From: Trogon surrucura
Taxonomy: Eukaryota > Chordata > Aves > Trogoniformes > Trogonidae
DNA length: 64,000 bases
Direction of reading: 5' to 3'
Assembly (NCBI GenBank): GCA_020746105.1
Contig: CM036639.1
Span: forward strand, 1,178,001-1,242,000
The notes beneath the pieces are model-generated. The model ran no database searches. It was not told the origin of the DNA and worked only from the letters and a program-made list of their open reading frames with translations. Below, one piece after another: positions 1 through 25,300 of this stretch. How positions within the stretch are numbered: position 1 is the stretch's first letter; the number at the start of each line of letters is the position of its first letter. A program made the translations under genes and the position numbers.

Positions 1-13644
<13,644 letters not shown>

Positions 13645-14760
13645 GGAGGACGGGCTTTTCCAGGGTCGGAGGCTGCGCTTTAGGTCGGAGGGGAGGCTTG
13701 TTTGGGGTTTTTTAAAGAGATTTCTTGAGTATTTTTCTATGCTAGTTTTTAAATGAGCGTCACAGGGAGGTGACAACCTGTTTTTAACTTTTTTTTTTAA
13801 ACAAATAATTCAGTATTTTGTAGCATCTAGCTGCTGTGGGGAGTGGTGCTGTGTGAAGTACCAGGAGCAGAGACTGATTTTTTTTTTTTTTTAACACAAA
13901 CTTTATTTTTGTGCAAATTAAGAGCCATTTAAGATGTTTCTATTTTCTAATGTGAATTTGTTTTGGTAGTATATGCTTTAAGTCGGCGCAGAAGATTTTT
14001 AAGCTGTGCGGTTTCGCTGCTTGGCCAGACGCAGAGTCAGAAGGTGAAGGAGGAGCTTTTTCTCGCGGTGACGATGCCGATGGTCTCCAAATGGCCGATC
14101 ACCCAATCGAGGAAAGAGAGATTATTAATTCCTCTTTAAAGGTTTTCCCCTGAGTTTCAGAGGGCGTGAGGCCCCACCACACTTTCATTTTTCTCGCCCC
14201 TCTGTTCGCTTCCTTTAAAGCCACCCCACGTGCGCGTTAGCAACAGCCAAATCCGAAACGAGGCCGGTTTGGGGGTTTTTTGAGAGCGCGTGTTTTTTGG
14301 GATACCCGCTGAGATCACCGGCGGGCTCCTCCACGCGCTCGGGGGGGAGAATCCCGATTTCCACGGACGGAAAGTCCTGCCTTGGCTGACGGGCGCCACG
14401 AAGGAGGAGAACTCGGCGCAGCGGGAGCGAGAGGCGCCCCGTCCCGGCGGCAGAGACCGTGGGAGTCTGCGCGCGCGGACGCGTGGGAGCCCGGGGCTGC
14501 GTCGCGCTGTCTGGTTTTACGTGGGGACGTCCCCGCGAGTGCAATGCGCTGTTCTGCAAAATGAGTATTTACCATTACTTTGAAGCCGGGTTTTAAAATA
14601 GTTCTTTTAATCTAATCGTTGCTCTGCAGCTGTATTATTAGTCACTGCGCTGGAGATACGGATTTGATAACGGTTTTGCTGAGTGAGTGTTTATTCTTTG
14701 CAAAGTATTTTTGTGTAGTGTAGGGTTAGGCGTGTTCTGATGGACTTCTCGCAGCCGTCG
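13645..14760 (+). other. IKZF3 3' untranslated region (end not determined)
   Basis: Sequence after the IKZF3 TGA is T- and A-rich at first (for example 13788-13810 and 13876-13925), as expected for a 3'UTR. No canonical AATAAA was found downstream. An ATTAAA at 15793-15798 is a possible variant signal, so the real 3' end could lie well beyond this interval. Confidence 0.45.
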
Positions 14761-14818
14761 CGTGGGTTGATGTCTACGTTGCTTTTGTACTTTCGCAACG
14801 CTGCTGTGCTAAATCCCA

Positions 14819-14890
14819 TGGGGATCCGTCCGGTGCCGTGGGGATCCGTCCGGTGCCGTGGGGATCCATCCAGTGCCGTGGGGATCCGTC
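14819..14890. repeat. 20-bp tandem repeat, about 3.5 copies
   Basis: A unit of GGGGATCCGTCCGGTGCCGT recurs with period 20 (copies begin near 14820, 14840, 14860 and 14880). Each copy carries a GGATCC hexamer. It lies downstream of IKZF3. Confidence 0.9.
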
Positions 14891-17800
14891 TGTTTCCCTG
14901 AGGGAAGGTTGGGGCGCAGAGACCTTGGCAGAGCGCCGCCCTCCAAGAAATGCCAAATTTCATTCCTGCCTCTCACCCGAGTTCACTCTTTCGGCTCAGA
15001 TACTTCCTCCCTGAATTTTAAGGTCCAAAAAAAGAAAATTATTTTCATTTTTCCCCGGTAAGGGCACTTCTGAGGAAGGATAAGTCGGTCTGCAGAGCGC
15101 TGGAGTGTCTGAAGCGCTGGATCCTGCACATCATGGGGGGTGAGGAGATCTGTTGCTGCCTTGTGTGACCTTACGTGCCGCAGAACAGGCGAAGGGTCTT
15201 TCCAACAACCGGTGTCTCATCGTGAGGCACAGACCGCAAGCGGCTGGATGTTGGTTCTTCCCCAAACGACGCTCCAGTGAGCGAGGCTGATCCACGGGCT
15301 CACCCTGAGGGCACCAGGGGAGGCTTCGGCCAATTCCCCGTTAGGGCGAGCGTGAATCGTTTCCTGACTCCAGCTCTCCGGCCGATTCCCTGCAGGGGAA
15401 GCGTCGGAGTTACGTGGCTGATGAAGACGCTCCTCGCGGTTCAGCAGAAGTGAATAAGGTTACGTGGAGCAAAAGGTAACCTGGCGTTTGCACAGGAAGC
15501 TCCTTGGATCACCCAATGTGTGTCACGCAGCTCCGCCGCCTTCTTTCTCACGCCGCTACCGAATCCTTGAGAACGGGTTACTCTGCCCCAGGTTTTGGAA
15601 AGGAAGGAAGGAGGGAGGTTTTCGCAGCGCCCAGCCTCCACGGCGCCGTTTTCCCACCGCTGCTGGGGCAGAGTCGTGATTTCGAGACGGGCTGAGCCCC
15701 AGGAAGCTCCCTGTGCCATCCTGGAGTCGATCAGCCGTAACCTTGTTACAGCCCTGCTGTTGCGCAATCACGGATTGTGGAATTTCACATTTATTAAAAA
15801 AATATATATATTTTTTACGAGTACCGTTTATCTGCTGTTGTGATGCTCACCTCCCTCAGCCCCTGAACCCGGAGCTGGCTTTAGCCGTGCCCTGGGGGCA
15901 GCGCTGGGCAGCTGGAACCCCCAGCTCCGCGCGGTGCCGGGATCAGCCCCGTCGTGTGCGTGTCAGCCCCGTCCCCCACCACTGGTGGGGAGGTGGGAAG
16001 TCCCCGGGTCAAAGGGCTGCACTCAGGCAGGTCTCTGAGCTCCCAGGAGCTTTGCAGATCGCCTCCTCTGAGAAAACAGAGCGGGGAAACCGCCGGTATT
16101 TGCTGTGAGCCTGATTTATCCTGCTCTTGGTTTGGTTATTTTGGTATGAAACACATTTCTGGTTGGAGCGTTCTCTTTGAACGCGCTCCAGCCAGCTGTT
16201 CCCTTTGTCTCCCTCGGTTTCTTTATTTACTGCCCAGTTATACCTGCACAGCCGGCACCAGCAAGGCTGGGTGACAGAGGAACACCAGGCTCTGATGTGG
16301 GGCCGCACCAACTCTCCCCCTCTCCTCCGTGATCTCGGGACAAGCGTTCGAGGTTGGGGAACGGCCCCGCTTCGCCCCGGCAGAGCAGCAGCGATTCCCA
16401 TGGGCTCCCCGGGCCGCCTGCTCCCTTCGGAGGACGTGTCACGGGCTCCGGGCTCTGGAGGGGGGTGAAAATACGCCCGAGTGTGGAAATATCACGGCGG
16501 GCAGGGCGGGTGGAGGCTCACGCCAACCCTCCCACAGCCCTTTTTTAACACCTGTTTTAGCAGGTTGACGTTGTTTGCGCTTATTTCATACTCCCCTGAC
16601 ACCTTCTACCACAAGAAGCTGGACACACTTGAAACACAGAAAAGAAAAAAAAAAAAAAAGAAGAAAGTCAGAGGATCCTTTTTTTTTTTCTTTTACCTCC
16701 ACTTCCTCCCTAGCCTGGGTGAAACACAAGCGCCCAGAGTTATTTTCCCTGAGCTGTGACGCTGCCGGGTAACGTGGAAGGGCTGGGTCAGACCCTGCCT
16801 GTGCTCGGGGCTGGGGGTAACGTGTCCCACAGCGTACCCTGGGCCTGACTTTTCCCTGAATCCGAGCCGATTTGGTGCTTTTTTAGCACCCCTCAGCCCC
16901 CTTTTGCCTGGCACCAAAGCCCTCAGACAGCACCAGGCTTATAAAAACGTCGGTGTTATGACAGAGAGATCCTTATCCGCTGATAGGCTGTAATTAGGAG
17001 AGCGCGGAGAGGAACTCGTTTCCCCCGTCCTGTTGAAACACGCTTCGTAACGCACCGAAAAAAATCCGGTAACATTTTTCCGGGCGCTCAACTGCATCCT
17101 CTGAGCACCCCGGCCGGCTCCTGCTCCCCCCTGGCCCGGCACCCCCAGACCAGCCGTGCCGGGAGGGGAGCGGGGGGGGACTGAGTCACCGCTGTCGCCT
17201 CCTCCTCCTCCTCGTCCCCATTCTCCAGCCGCTCACTGAGTCACGCTCCTCCGTGCTGTCCCACCGAGGCTCCGCCGGTGTTTCGCAGCCCTTGGCGTGG
17301 GCTGAGTTGCTCTGCCAGGCCCCTGCGAGGGCGTGGGGTACCCCCGAAAGCCCGAGGGATTCAAAGCGCGAGCAGGACGTGGGGTGACCCCTGCGTGCCC
17401 AACCAGCTGTGGGGAGCAGGGACGAGGCTGTCACCAGGGGCAGCGGGTTCGTGTCACGCCTGATGCCACCCCCTCGCCTGGCCGGGAGGGAAGTGAAGCC
17501 CCCGGGGGAGCCGCGGGCTCCCGCGCCCCACGGCCATTCCCTCCGGCGGGTTATATCTGGCTCCGCATTTGCATCGCGGCGAACTGGCACCTGGGCGAGC
17601 GAAATCCTCGGGGGAGCGAGAGCGGCCGACACGTGTCACACGCGCCCTCCCGGCCAAAAGGAAAGTCCCGGCAGACGGTTGTTTTCACGGGAACCTGCTC
17701 CCCACCCATCGATCGAGACCTCCCCGTCGGCCCCCCCCGGCCAGGGCTGGGACGGGGATGATGCTCCATGACCAGGGTGGGTGCTCCCGGGCTGGAGACG

Positions 17801-19537
17801 ATGCTCCTCAGCCCTAAGTGCAGCCCAGGTGCCTCCCACTCATGGAGGAGCCCCCCCCCGGGCTGTAGAAACTCCCTGTTTCCCCCTCGCTTTGTCCGGG
17901 ACCCCTCATGTTGATGAGACGGGCTGTGAGCGGGGCCATCCCGGCACTGCCACCCCCCGACACTCAGTGCCCCCCTGCTCTGCAGAGGGTGTTGGGGACA
18001 AGTCTTCCCGCACCCCCCATTTCCCCCAGCGGCACCCCAGTGCTGCTTCCCTGGGCACTGGGGGTTGTGTGGGACTGGAAGAGGGGTGCCAGGAGGTCTT
18101 GTCCTCCCTCAACCCCGTTTCCCGCAGCCGTGGCTCTGTGCCGAGGGGCTGCGCTGCAGCCGGGGAGGGGGGGGGTGGGCCCCTCTTGTTGCTCCCCAGG
18201 GCCGGACGCAGACCTCCCCCGTCCCTGCCCCCCAGAGCGGAGAAAGTTAGTCAAATCTGCAGAAACCGCAGCGGGGCGGGGGGGAGGCTGCGTCTCCGTC
18301 GCCGCTTTGATGTCACCCCTGCACGTCCCGCAGGTGCTGCGCTGTTGCCATAGCCCCTGCACCGCGGTCCCCGCCGCCGCTTTGCCATTAACTCGTGCAA
18401 AAAAGGGGGGGATAATGCAAAAATATTTCCTCTTTGCCCCCCCCCTCGCCTCACGCCCCATCCTGTCCCTGAGGTGCCTGGAGCTGGCCGGGCCCTGGCT
18501 GGGCCACGTGCGTGGCGTGAGCTGGTGCGCGGTGCCACGGCCGCCATCCGGCCCCTCACTTGTGGGGCTGGGGAGCTCTTCCAAGGAGTTTTGGGGGGGC
18601 TGCACCAGGCACCCTGCACCCGTGCCGTGCTTGCAGCTCTGCAGCTGCCATGCTGGGCGCTGGCGGGGCCGTGGGGACATCCCTGGCCCCGGGAAGCGCG
18701 GTGGGAGCCAGGAAGGCTTCTGAGAAACGGCCGCGTTGAATCGTGCCGGGCCTCCTGCGGTTCCCCCCACTCTCACCTCCTGGGGCGCAGTCACACCAGG
18801 CGCCCACACCCGAGCACCCCGCGCCCAGCCCGAGCTGCACCCCCCTGCCATCGCCTCCCCACCCCGAGCTGGGGGGAGCCCCCAGGGCAGCGCAGGGTGC
18901 TGGGGATCCCCTGGCACGCCTCGTGCTGGTGCCTGGCTTGCACCCAGCACCCCTGCACCCCCTCTTCCCCATGCAACCCAACCCTCGCTCCGCTGCACCC
19001 ACTGTGCACCCCCCTTGCAGCCTCTGGACGCGCCGCGTGCCCTCGGCACCCCTGCACCACCTCCTGCACCGAGCTGCTGTGGGGATCGGTGCTGGAGCGG
19101 GGGTGACATGGTCCTTCGTGTGGGACCCCCCCAGACACAAGGCATTGCTGGTGCGGCCGTCACTGGAGGGGAAACCGGGACAGGTCCCTGGGGTGCTGTA
19201 TGGGGCCAGGGTGGGGGGAGCTGGGTGCCCCCCCCAGAGGAGCAGGAGGCAGGCAGGGAACGGGGGAGCAGCTGCCAGCCCATCCCAGCCCTGTCACGGC
19301 CGCTGCGCTCTCGGAGGAAGCCGCTCTGCATTTTCACCCAGCGCTGGTTAAAAATACCACTCCCGATTTTAATGCGGCGGCAGCGGCGGGCGCTATTTCG
19401 AGACGGGAGCAGGAAGCGAAACCCTACGAGGGTCCCGACACCCCCCTCGCCGCCCACCTCAGCTCCGAGCTGACCCCCCGGGGGAAGCCGTGGGGCTGCG
19501 CGGGCGTGGTGCCGCGAGCTGCCAGGGGCCGCGGGGG
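14891..19537. other. Intergenic region between IKZF3 and the RDH8-like gene
   Basis: About 4.6 kb with no recognisable gene. From about 17.1 kb rightward the sequence becomes strongly GC- and CpG-rich, which produces long spurious ORFs. Two TGAGTCA (AP-1/NF-E2-like) heptamers occur 55 bases apart at 17182-17188 and 17237-17243. It may hold the 3'UTR ends of both convergent genes, but I found no AATAAA for either. Confidence 0.5.
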
Positions 19538-21517
19538 TTATTTGAAGCCCAGGAGCCGGACACCCTCCTTCACCTTCTGGGCCTTCCAGCGGAGCAGGCG
19601 GATGGCGCGGAGGCTGAGCCGCAGCACCGCGTCGTACTTGAACACCAGCTTGTAGAAGGCGTCGGTCATGAGGGCGCCGCTGGGGTCGGCGTGCTTCAGC
19701 GCCGCCATCGGGGTGTACGCCACGTTGGTCTGGTGCCGGAAGGGCGGCCGGGCCGCCTCGATCACCCGCAGCGTGTGCTGCACGCGGGGATGGCATTGTC
19801 CCCTTCCTGTCCCATCCCATCGTCCCAGCTCCAGCCCCGTTTCCGTCCCGACCTCCTCTCCACCTCCATCCCCAATGCTATTCCTGTCCCAGCCTGTCCC
19901 CATCCCCACCCCTTTTCCATCTCCTTCCCGTGCCCATCCTATCCCCATCCTCATGCCCAGTTCCTCCCCATCTTACCCCTATCTCCATCCCATCCCACCC
20001 CATCCCACCCCATCCCATCCCATCCCATCCCATCCCATCTCATCCCATCCCATCCCATCCCAATCTTCATCCTATTCACATCCCATCCCGTTCCATTCCC
20101 ATCCCCGTTCCCAGCTGGGCTCAGCCCCATCAAGATGGAGCTCAGGGTGGGGGGAAGGAGTTGTGGGGGTGGGACCCCTGTCCTGCTGCCAGCTGGGGGT
20201 CGTTACTCCTCATTAACGCTAATTGAGGCTTCTCTAGAGAGCCCAGTTCAGGCCGGGGGGATGAAAGAGGGCAGCCCCCAGACTGGTGAGGCCACTGCCC
20301 TGCCTGTCACCTCGGCAATGTCCTCGGGGGTCTGGCCCAGGCTGGCGAACACGTCCTTGGAATTCTTCAGGTACAGGTTGGTGAAGATTTCGGCTGTCTC
20401 AGGGTCAGTCCGCGAGTAGTCGGTGCGTTCGGCTTCCTCGTACAACTTCGCCTCGAACTCTGTCATCACCGGCCCCGGCTCCACCAGGCTGATCCTGCCC
20501 AGGGACGGGGCGCTGGGGATCCCCGGCAACCCCCAAACCCCTCCACCCCTGGGGGGCCGCACCGGCTGCCAGCCCCTGGCACTCACGCCACGTTGAAGCG
20601 CAGCGCCTGCACCACGAGGCTCTCGCAGAAACCCTCCACCGCGAACTTGGAGGCTGCGTAGATGTCGTTGAAGACGATGCCTGGACGGGTGAGGGGGTCC
20701 TGGTCAGGGCTGGGGGCATGAGGGCTGGTCCCACCAGGGTGCCCCGTCCCCCTCCCCGTTACCCTGCAGGCCCATGATGCTGCTGATGACGACGATGTGG
20801 CCCCCACGGCGCCGCTTCATGTCGGGCAGCACCTCCTTGACCAGGCGGACGAGGCCGAAGAAGTTGGTGTCCATGAGGCTCTGCATGGCCGCCAGGCTCT
20901 GGCACTCCAGGGGTCCCGCCATGCCCACCCCGGCGTTGCTGACTGTGGGGGCGTGGAATGTCAGCGGGGCGTCCCCTGAGCAGGGGGAGCTCCCGTGTCC
21001 CTTGCACGGAAGGTCCCCAGTCTGGGATGTCCCCGGTGTGGGGAGTCCCCAGTGCGTGGGGTCAGGGGGTCCCTGGTGCCTGGGGCGTCCCCAACACCGT
21101 GGGTCCCCGATGTGGGGCACCATGGGGAGATGGTGGGGGGGGGGGCTTCCCGGCGCTCACCCAGGACGTCGACGTGGCGCCCGGGGATGCTGTCGAGGCA
21201 GGTGCGGATGGAGCCCTCGTCACAGACGTCCAACTGCTTGATCTCCAGTGTCCGGCCCAACGCTGGCCCCGCCGCCGCCGCCAGCGCCCCGCTCCTGCCC
21301 ACGTTCCTCATGGTGGCGATGACTGGGGGCAAGAGGTGGCTCAGCCCTGCCCGGGGTGTCCCCCAGGAATGGAGGGGGGGGGGTGTGTGTCTGTGTCCCC
21401 ACCACCCCCACCCTGCTCACCTCGGAAGCGGCGCTGCTTGTCCCGCGCCAGCCGCACCGCCAGCGCCAGCCCGATGCCGGAGGAGCAGCCCGTGATCAGC
21501 ACCGTCTTGGGAGCCAT
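19538..21517 (-). CDS. RDH8-like short-chain dehydrogenase/reductase (17-beta-HSD1/RDH8 family)
   Basis: Predicted NADP(H)-dependent oxidoreductase; in the family RDH8 reduces all-trans-retinal in photoreceptor outer segments and HSD17B1 reduces oestrone. Six exons (minus strand): 21517-21421, 21322-21161, 20942-20763, 20680-20587, 20494-20311, 19777-19538 (TAA), giving 318 residues. The start MAPKTVLITGCSSGIG holds the TGxxxGxG cofactor loop. SNAG, VVISSIMG (catalytic Ser) and YAASK (catalytic Tyr/Lys) follow in order. QGIVFNDIYAASKFA and LVEPGPVMTEFEAKL are closer to RDH8 than to HSD17B1, and the C-terminal block RPPFRHQTNVAYTPM matches the RDH8 pattern. All introns are GT-AG and in frame. 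A TATA-like TATTAAAG lies about 40 bases upstream of the ATG. The human 17q12 locus has no gene here, so the exact orthologue is unclear and no symbol is given. Confidence 0.85.
19975..20070. repeat. (CCCAT)n microsatellite in the RDH8-like intron 5
   Basis: The pentamer CCCAT (with CCACC variants) repeats almost without interruption from about 19984 to 20062. It sits inside a wider C/T-biased tract (about 19790-20115), and the plus strand is almost free of G in the core. Confidence 0.95.
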
Positions 21518-21552
21518 GGTGTGGCTGCGGCCCCGCTCCCCGGCCCCCACGC

Positions 21553-21613
21553 CTTTAATAGCAGCTGGCCCGGCCCCCCCAAATCCCAGCCCTTAATCCT
21601 CCCCCACTAATCT
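21553..21613 (-). promoter_or_regulatory. Putative RDH8-like promoter: TATA-like box plus two OTX/CRX-like sites
   Basis: On the minus strand TATTAAAG (21560-21553) lies about 40 bases before the ATG. Further upstream are TAATCC (21594-21599 on the + strand, a K50 homeodomain CRX/OTX core) and TAATCT (21608-21613). CRX activates photoreceptor genes and RDH8 is photoreceptor-expressed, so the sites fit the gene's likely role. This is inference from short motifs. Confidence 0.4.
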
Positions 21614-21837
21614 CCCCGCGGGGATTTGCCGGCGGCCGCGTGGCTGAGCCGCACGTGGTGCCCGGGACGCACAGAGGGGCCTTTGTGCTGGAGCTGGGGC
21701 ACTTCGGGGACACGGCGGGACACGGGGACGCTGCCAGTGCTGTGCCCGCTGGTGGTGGGGTCTGGGGGGACGGACCCCCCCCAACACCCCGGCTTTGCCT
21801 TTAGAGGGAATGAGGCCGGAGCTCTGCAAAAATAACC

Positions 21838-21843
21838 TTTATT
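21838..21843 (-). terminator. GRB7 polyadenylation signal (AATAAA)
   Basis: AATAAA on the minus strand, about 490 bases after the GRB7 stop codon. Only about 300 bases separate it from the start codon of the next gene on the same strand, the RDH8-like gene. Confidence 0.75.
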
Positions 21844-22331
21844 CTCACTGGTATAAAACACATCACAGTTCAACTGGCCTCGCAGGGACGTGGGGGACGC
21901 GGTGGTGGGTGTCCCCCTCAACCCCCTCCCTGCCGGGACCCCGCTCCCGGGGCTGGGGACCCCTGAACCCACCTGCCCTGGGGGTGAGGAGTGCCGGACC
22001 CCGCAGGGCTGACGCTGGGGAGGGGGGAGAAAGTGCTTGAGTGGGGGGACCCGGCGGCGCTGGCACCCCAGGTCCCCGCAGGCGCAGCCGGCACCCGGGG
22101 CGCAGGGTGGGCGGTGGAGGAGCCGTCCTCGTCCCTGCCCGTGCCGTGCCGAGTGGGCCCCAATCCTGCCGGGCTGCACCAATCTGCGCCACGCCAGCCA
22201 TGCCAAGCCGTGCCAGGGTGGCATCCTGTGCCGTGCCGGTGGTGCCAGCGGCACAGGACTGTGCCAAGCCGTGTCACGCCGCGCTGGCGGTGCCGGTGGT
22301 GCCGCCGGTGCGGGACGGTGCCGTGCCGGGC

Positions 22332-25300
22332 TCAGAGGGCCACGCAGGTGCAGTAGTGCCGCAGCTTGCAGGGCAGGATGCCGCGGTTGATCTGGTGAAA
22401 CTCCACGAGCTGGATGAGGTCGGCGAAGCGGGTCTGCCCGTCGTCCATGGTGAAATAGAGCCGTCCCTCCTCCTCGCTCTGCGGGGGGGGGGGTTGGGTC
22501 AGGAACCCACCGCCTTGGCCCCCCTCCAGCCCTCCCCGGCCCCCGCTGCGCTCACCGGCAGGATGAGGTAGTGTTTGACTCTCTGGAGGTGACACAGCGA
22601 CAGGACGAAGCCCTTGGGGTTGCGCTGGCTCTCCCGCACCAGGAAGACGCTGTGAGCCCGGGGAGGGGGGTGTCACCGCTGGCCCCAGGACCCCTGTGTC
22701 ACCCTCAGGGTCCCAGGCACCCCTGCCCCTAAGCCCTGGGGCCCTGCACTGCTAGGGAGCCCTGTATCCCCCTGGGAGCTCCGAGGGTCCGTGAGGGAGT
22801 CCCCCCAGACCCCAGGCTCCTGAACCCCTGGAGGCCACAGATCCCCTGCAAACCCTGGGGGGTCCCAACCCTCCTTGGGATCCCATGGCCCCCCCAGCAA
22901 GTCTCCCCTCATCTTGCAAAGCTCTGCCCCAAATGTCTCACCCTATGAGCTGCAGGGCTCTATAACCCCTGGGGTCATGTACCCCCCAGGGTTCCCCTGC
23001 ACCCCCTCCACGAGCCTCAGGCACCCTGACCCCCACCCTGGGGGTCCCATACCCATCCACCAAGCCCTGCCGGCCGATGAGCTGCTGGGTGTCCTCCCGG
23101 GAGATGCGCCCGTGGAACCAGGGCTGGGTGCGGTGGATGGCTGCGGGGAGACAGGGGGGTCAGGCTTGGGAGGGAACCCCTCCCCATGGCGGGGACCCCC
23201 CCCCACCTCAGGGCAGCCCGGCCGGGCGCTGCTCACCGGCGCTGAGCGGGGAGCTCTGGCAGGCTGCCGGCAGGCTGTACCGGTGCGTCGTCTTCTTCTG
23301 GCCGTGCGAAGCGAAGAGTTAGGGTGGGCTGAGAGGGGACACCCCCCCCCACCCCCTCCTCGCACCCCAACTCACCCTCCAGGCCTGCGCCTCCTCCAAA
23401 GCCACCGTCAGCACCTCGCTGGGGTTCTCGATCACCCGGCCCGTGCACCCTGAGAAGTCCATGGCCACCAGCGCGTTGTCCGAGACGCTTCGCTGTGGGG
23501 GTCCGGGGGGAGGTGACCAGGGGGGTCCTCACAGGATGTGGGACTGCGAGGCGGGGGAGGGGGGGACTGGCACTCACCAGGGGTGTGGGGCCGATCCAGG
23601 TGGGCTGGCTCAGCCGCGCCTGCGCCTGCTGGTAGTTGCGGTAGAGCTGCATGCCGTACTGGGGGGAACAGCCCTGTGAGCTGGGGGGGGGGGTCCCGTG
23701 GGGCCCCCATCCTGCAGCGGGTTGGGGGAGCACCCGCCTGATGTGAGGGCGGGGACTTCCACATCCACCCCGTGTCGGGATGGGGACACCCGTCCTGCAT
23801 CTTCTCCAGCGCAGGGGTGAGGACATCCCTCCAGCGTCCCCCAGCATCCCCCAGCATTGCTCGAGCATCCCCCAGCATCCCTCAAAATCCCTCCAACGCC
23901 CCTCAACATCCCTCCAGCACCCCTCAGCATCCCCCAGCATCCCCCAGCATCTCTCCAGCATCCCCCAGCATCGCTCGAGCATCCCCCAGCATCCCTCAAA
24001 ATCCCTCCAACGCCCCTCAACATCCCTCCAGCACCCCTCAGCGCCCCTTAGCATCCCACAGCATCTCTCCAACATCCCTCCAGCACCCCTTAACATCCCT
24101 CCAGCATCCCCCAGCATTCCCCAGCATCTCTCCATTATCTCTCCCGCATCCTCCCGGCATGGGGTCGGTAACACGCTGGCGTGACCGGGGCTCACCTTGA
24201 AGAGGCGGAACGCTGCCATCCAGCAGCTCCGGCTCTGCTCATCCTCGCTGCAGAGCAGCTTCAGGCCCTTCACGCCGCTCCGCACCTTGTGGGGCTGTGG
24301 GGAGAGGCTGGAGACGTCACGGGGCAGCCCCAACCACTCCTGGGGGGCAGAGACCCCTCGGCAGCGGAGGGTGCATGCAGGGGACTGGGACCCCCGGCCG
24401 CCAGCCGGGCAGGGCCATCCCCACCTTGATACAGAAGCCGAACTCGGTGGGGGTCCCGTAGAGCTTCTTGCCTTGCGTCACGTAGTAGATGTTGGACTCG
24501 GTGAGGTCAGCAAAGTACTGGAGGTGCCGGGGGTCCTGGGGAGGGGGCAGAATGTCAGAGCCAGCCCTGCTGCAACCCCCCCCCCCGTCATGCTCCCACC
24601 GTGCCCTCACCTTGGAGGTGCCCTTGGTGGAGTAGTAGAGCCCCGAGCGGCGCAGGGAGAAGTAAAAGCGCTTCCAGACCTTGCGCCCGGCTTCCCGCAG
24701 CTGCAGGAAGCCCTGGACCTCGGGGCAGCTCCCAGAGTTGAGGAAGTTCTGGGGGGAGACGAAGGCTGAGGGGTGTGGCGGGGTCCCCACGGCACAAGGG
24801 GGGTCTCCAGGGCACAAGGGGGGGCCCCACAGCACGGTGTCCCAGTACCTGGATGAGCTCGGAGTGTGCCATGCTCTTATTCGCCTCCAGGCAGCTGGAC
24901 ACCATCACCTCCGGGAAGAGGGACTGCTGGGGGGGACAGGGGGTTCAGCGCAGACCCACAGGGTGCTCAGGGTCCCTGCAGGGCTTCGAGGTCCCCACGG
25001 GACGCCTGGCTCCCCACCGGCTTTGCCCACGTACCGCGTTGCTCTTGAAGAGCTCGTACTTGGCGAAGTTCTTGCGGAAGACGAAGCGGCTGTCGGCGCC
25101 CGGCGGCCACGAGCTCTGCACCTCCACCACCGACTCGTGGTCCTCCAGGCACCGCTCTGCAGGGAGGGACACGGGGCTCAGCGGGGCAGCCGGGGGGCAA
25201 AGGGGGGGTCCCGGCGCGGTGCCGGCGGCTCACCCAGCGCCAGGTGCTGGTGCAGCTCGACCAGGGCCCAGCTGTGGTCCTGCAGCGACCGCGTCCTCCG

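Noticed and set aside
17964-19820. A minus-strand ORF of 618 codons next to the RDH8-like gene
   Set aside because: GC-rich intergenic sequence; composition is Gly/Ala/Pro/Arg without domains, and its 5' end enters the RDH8-like intron and last exon in a different frame.
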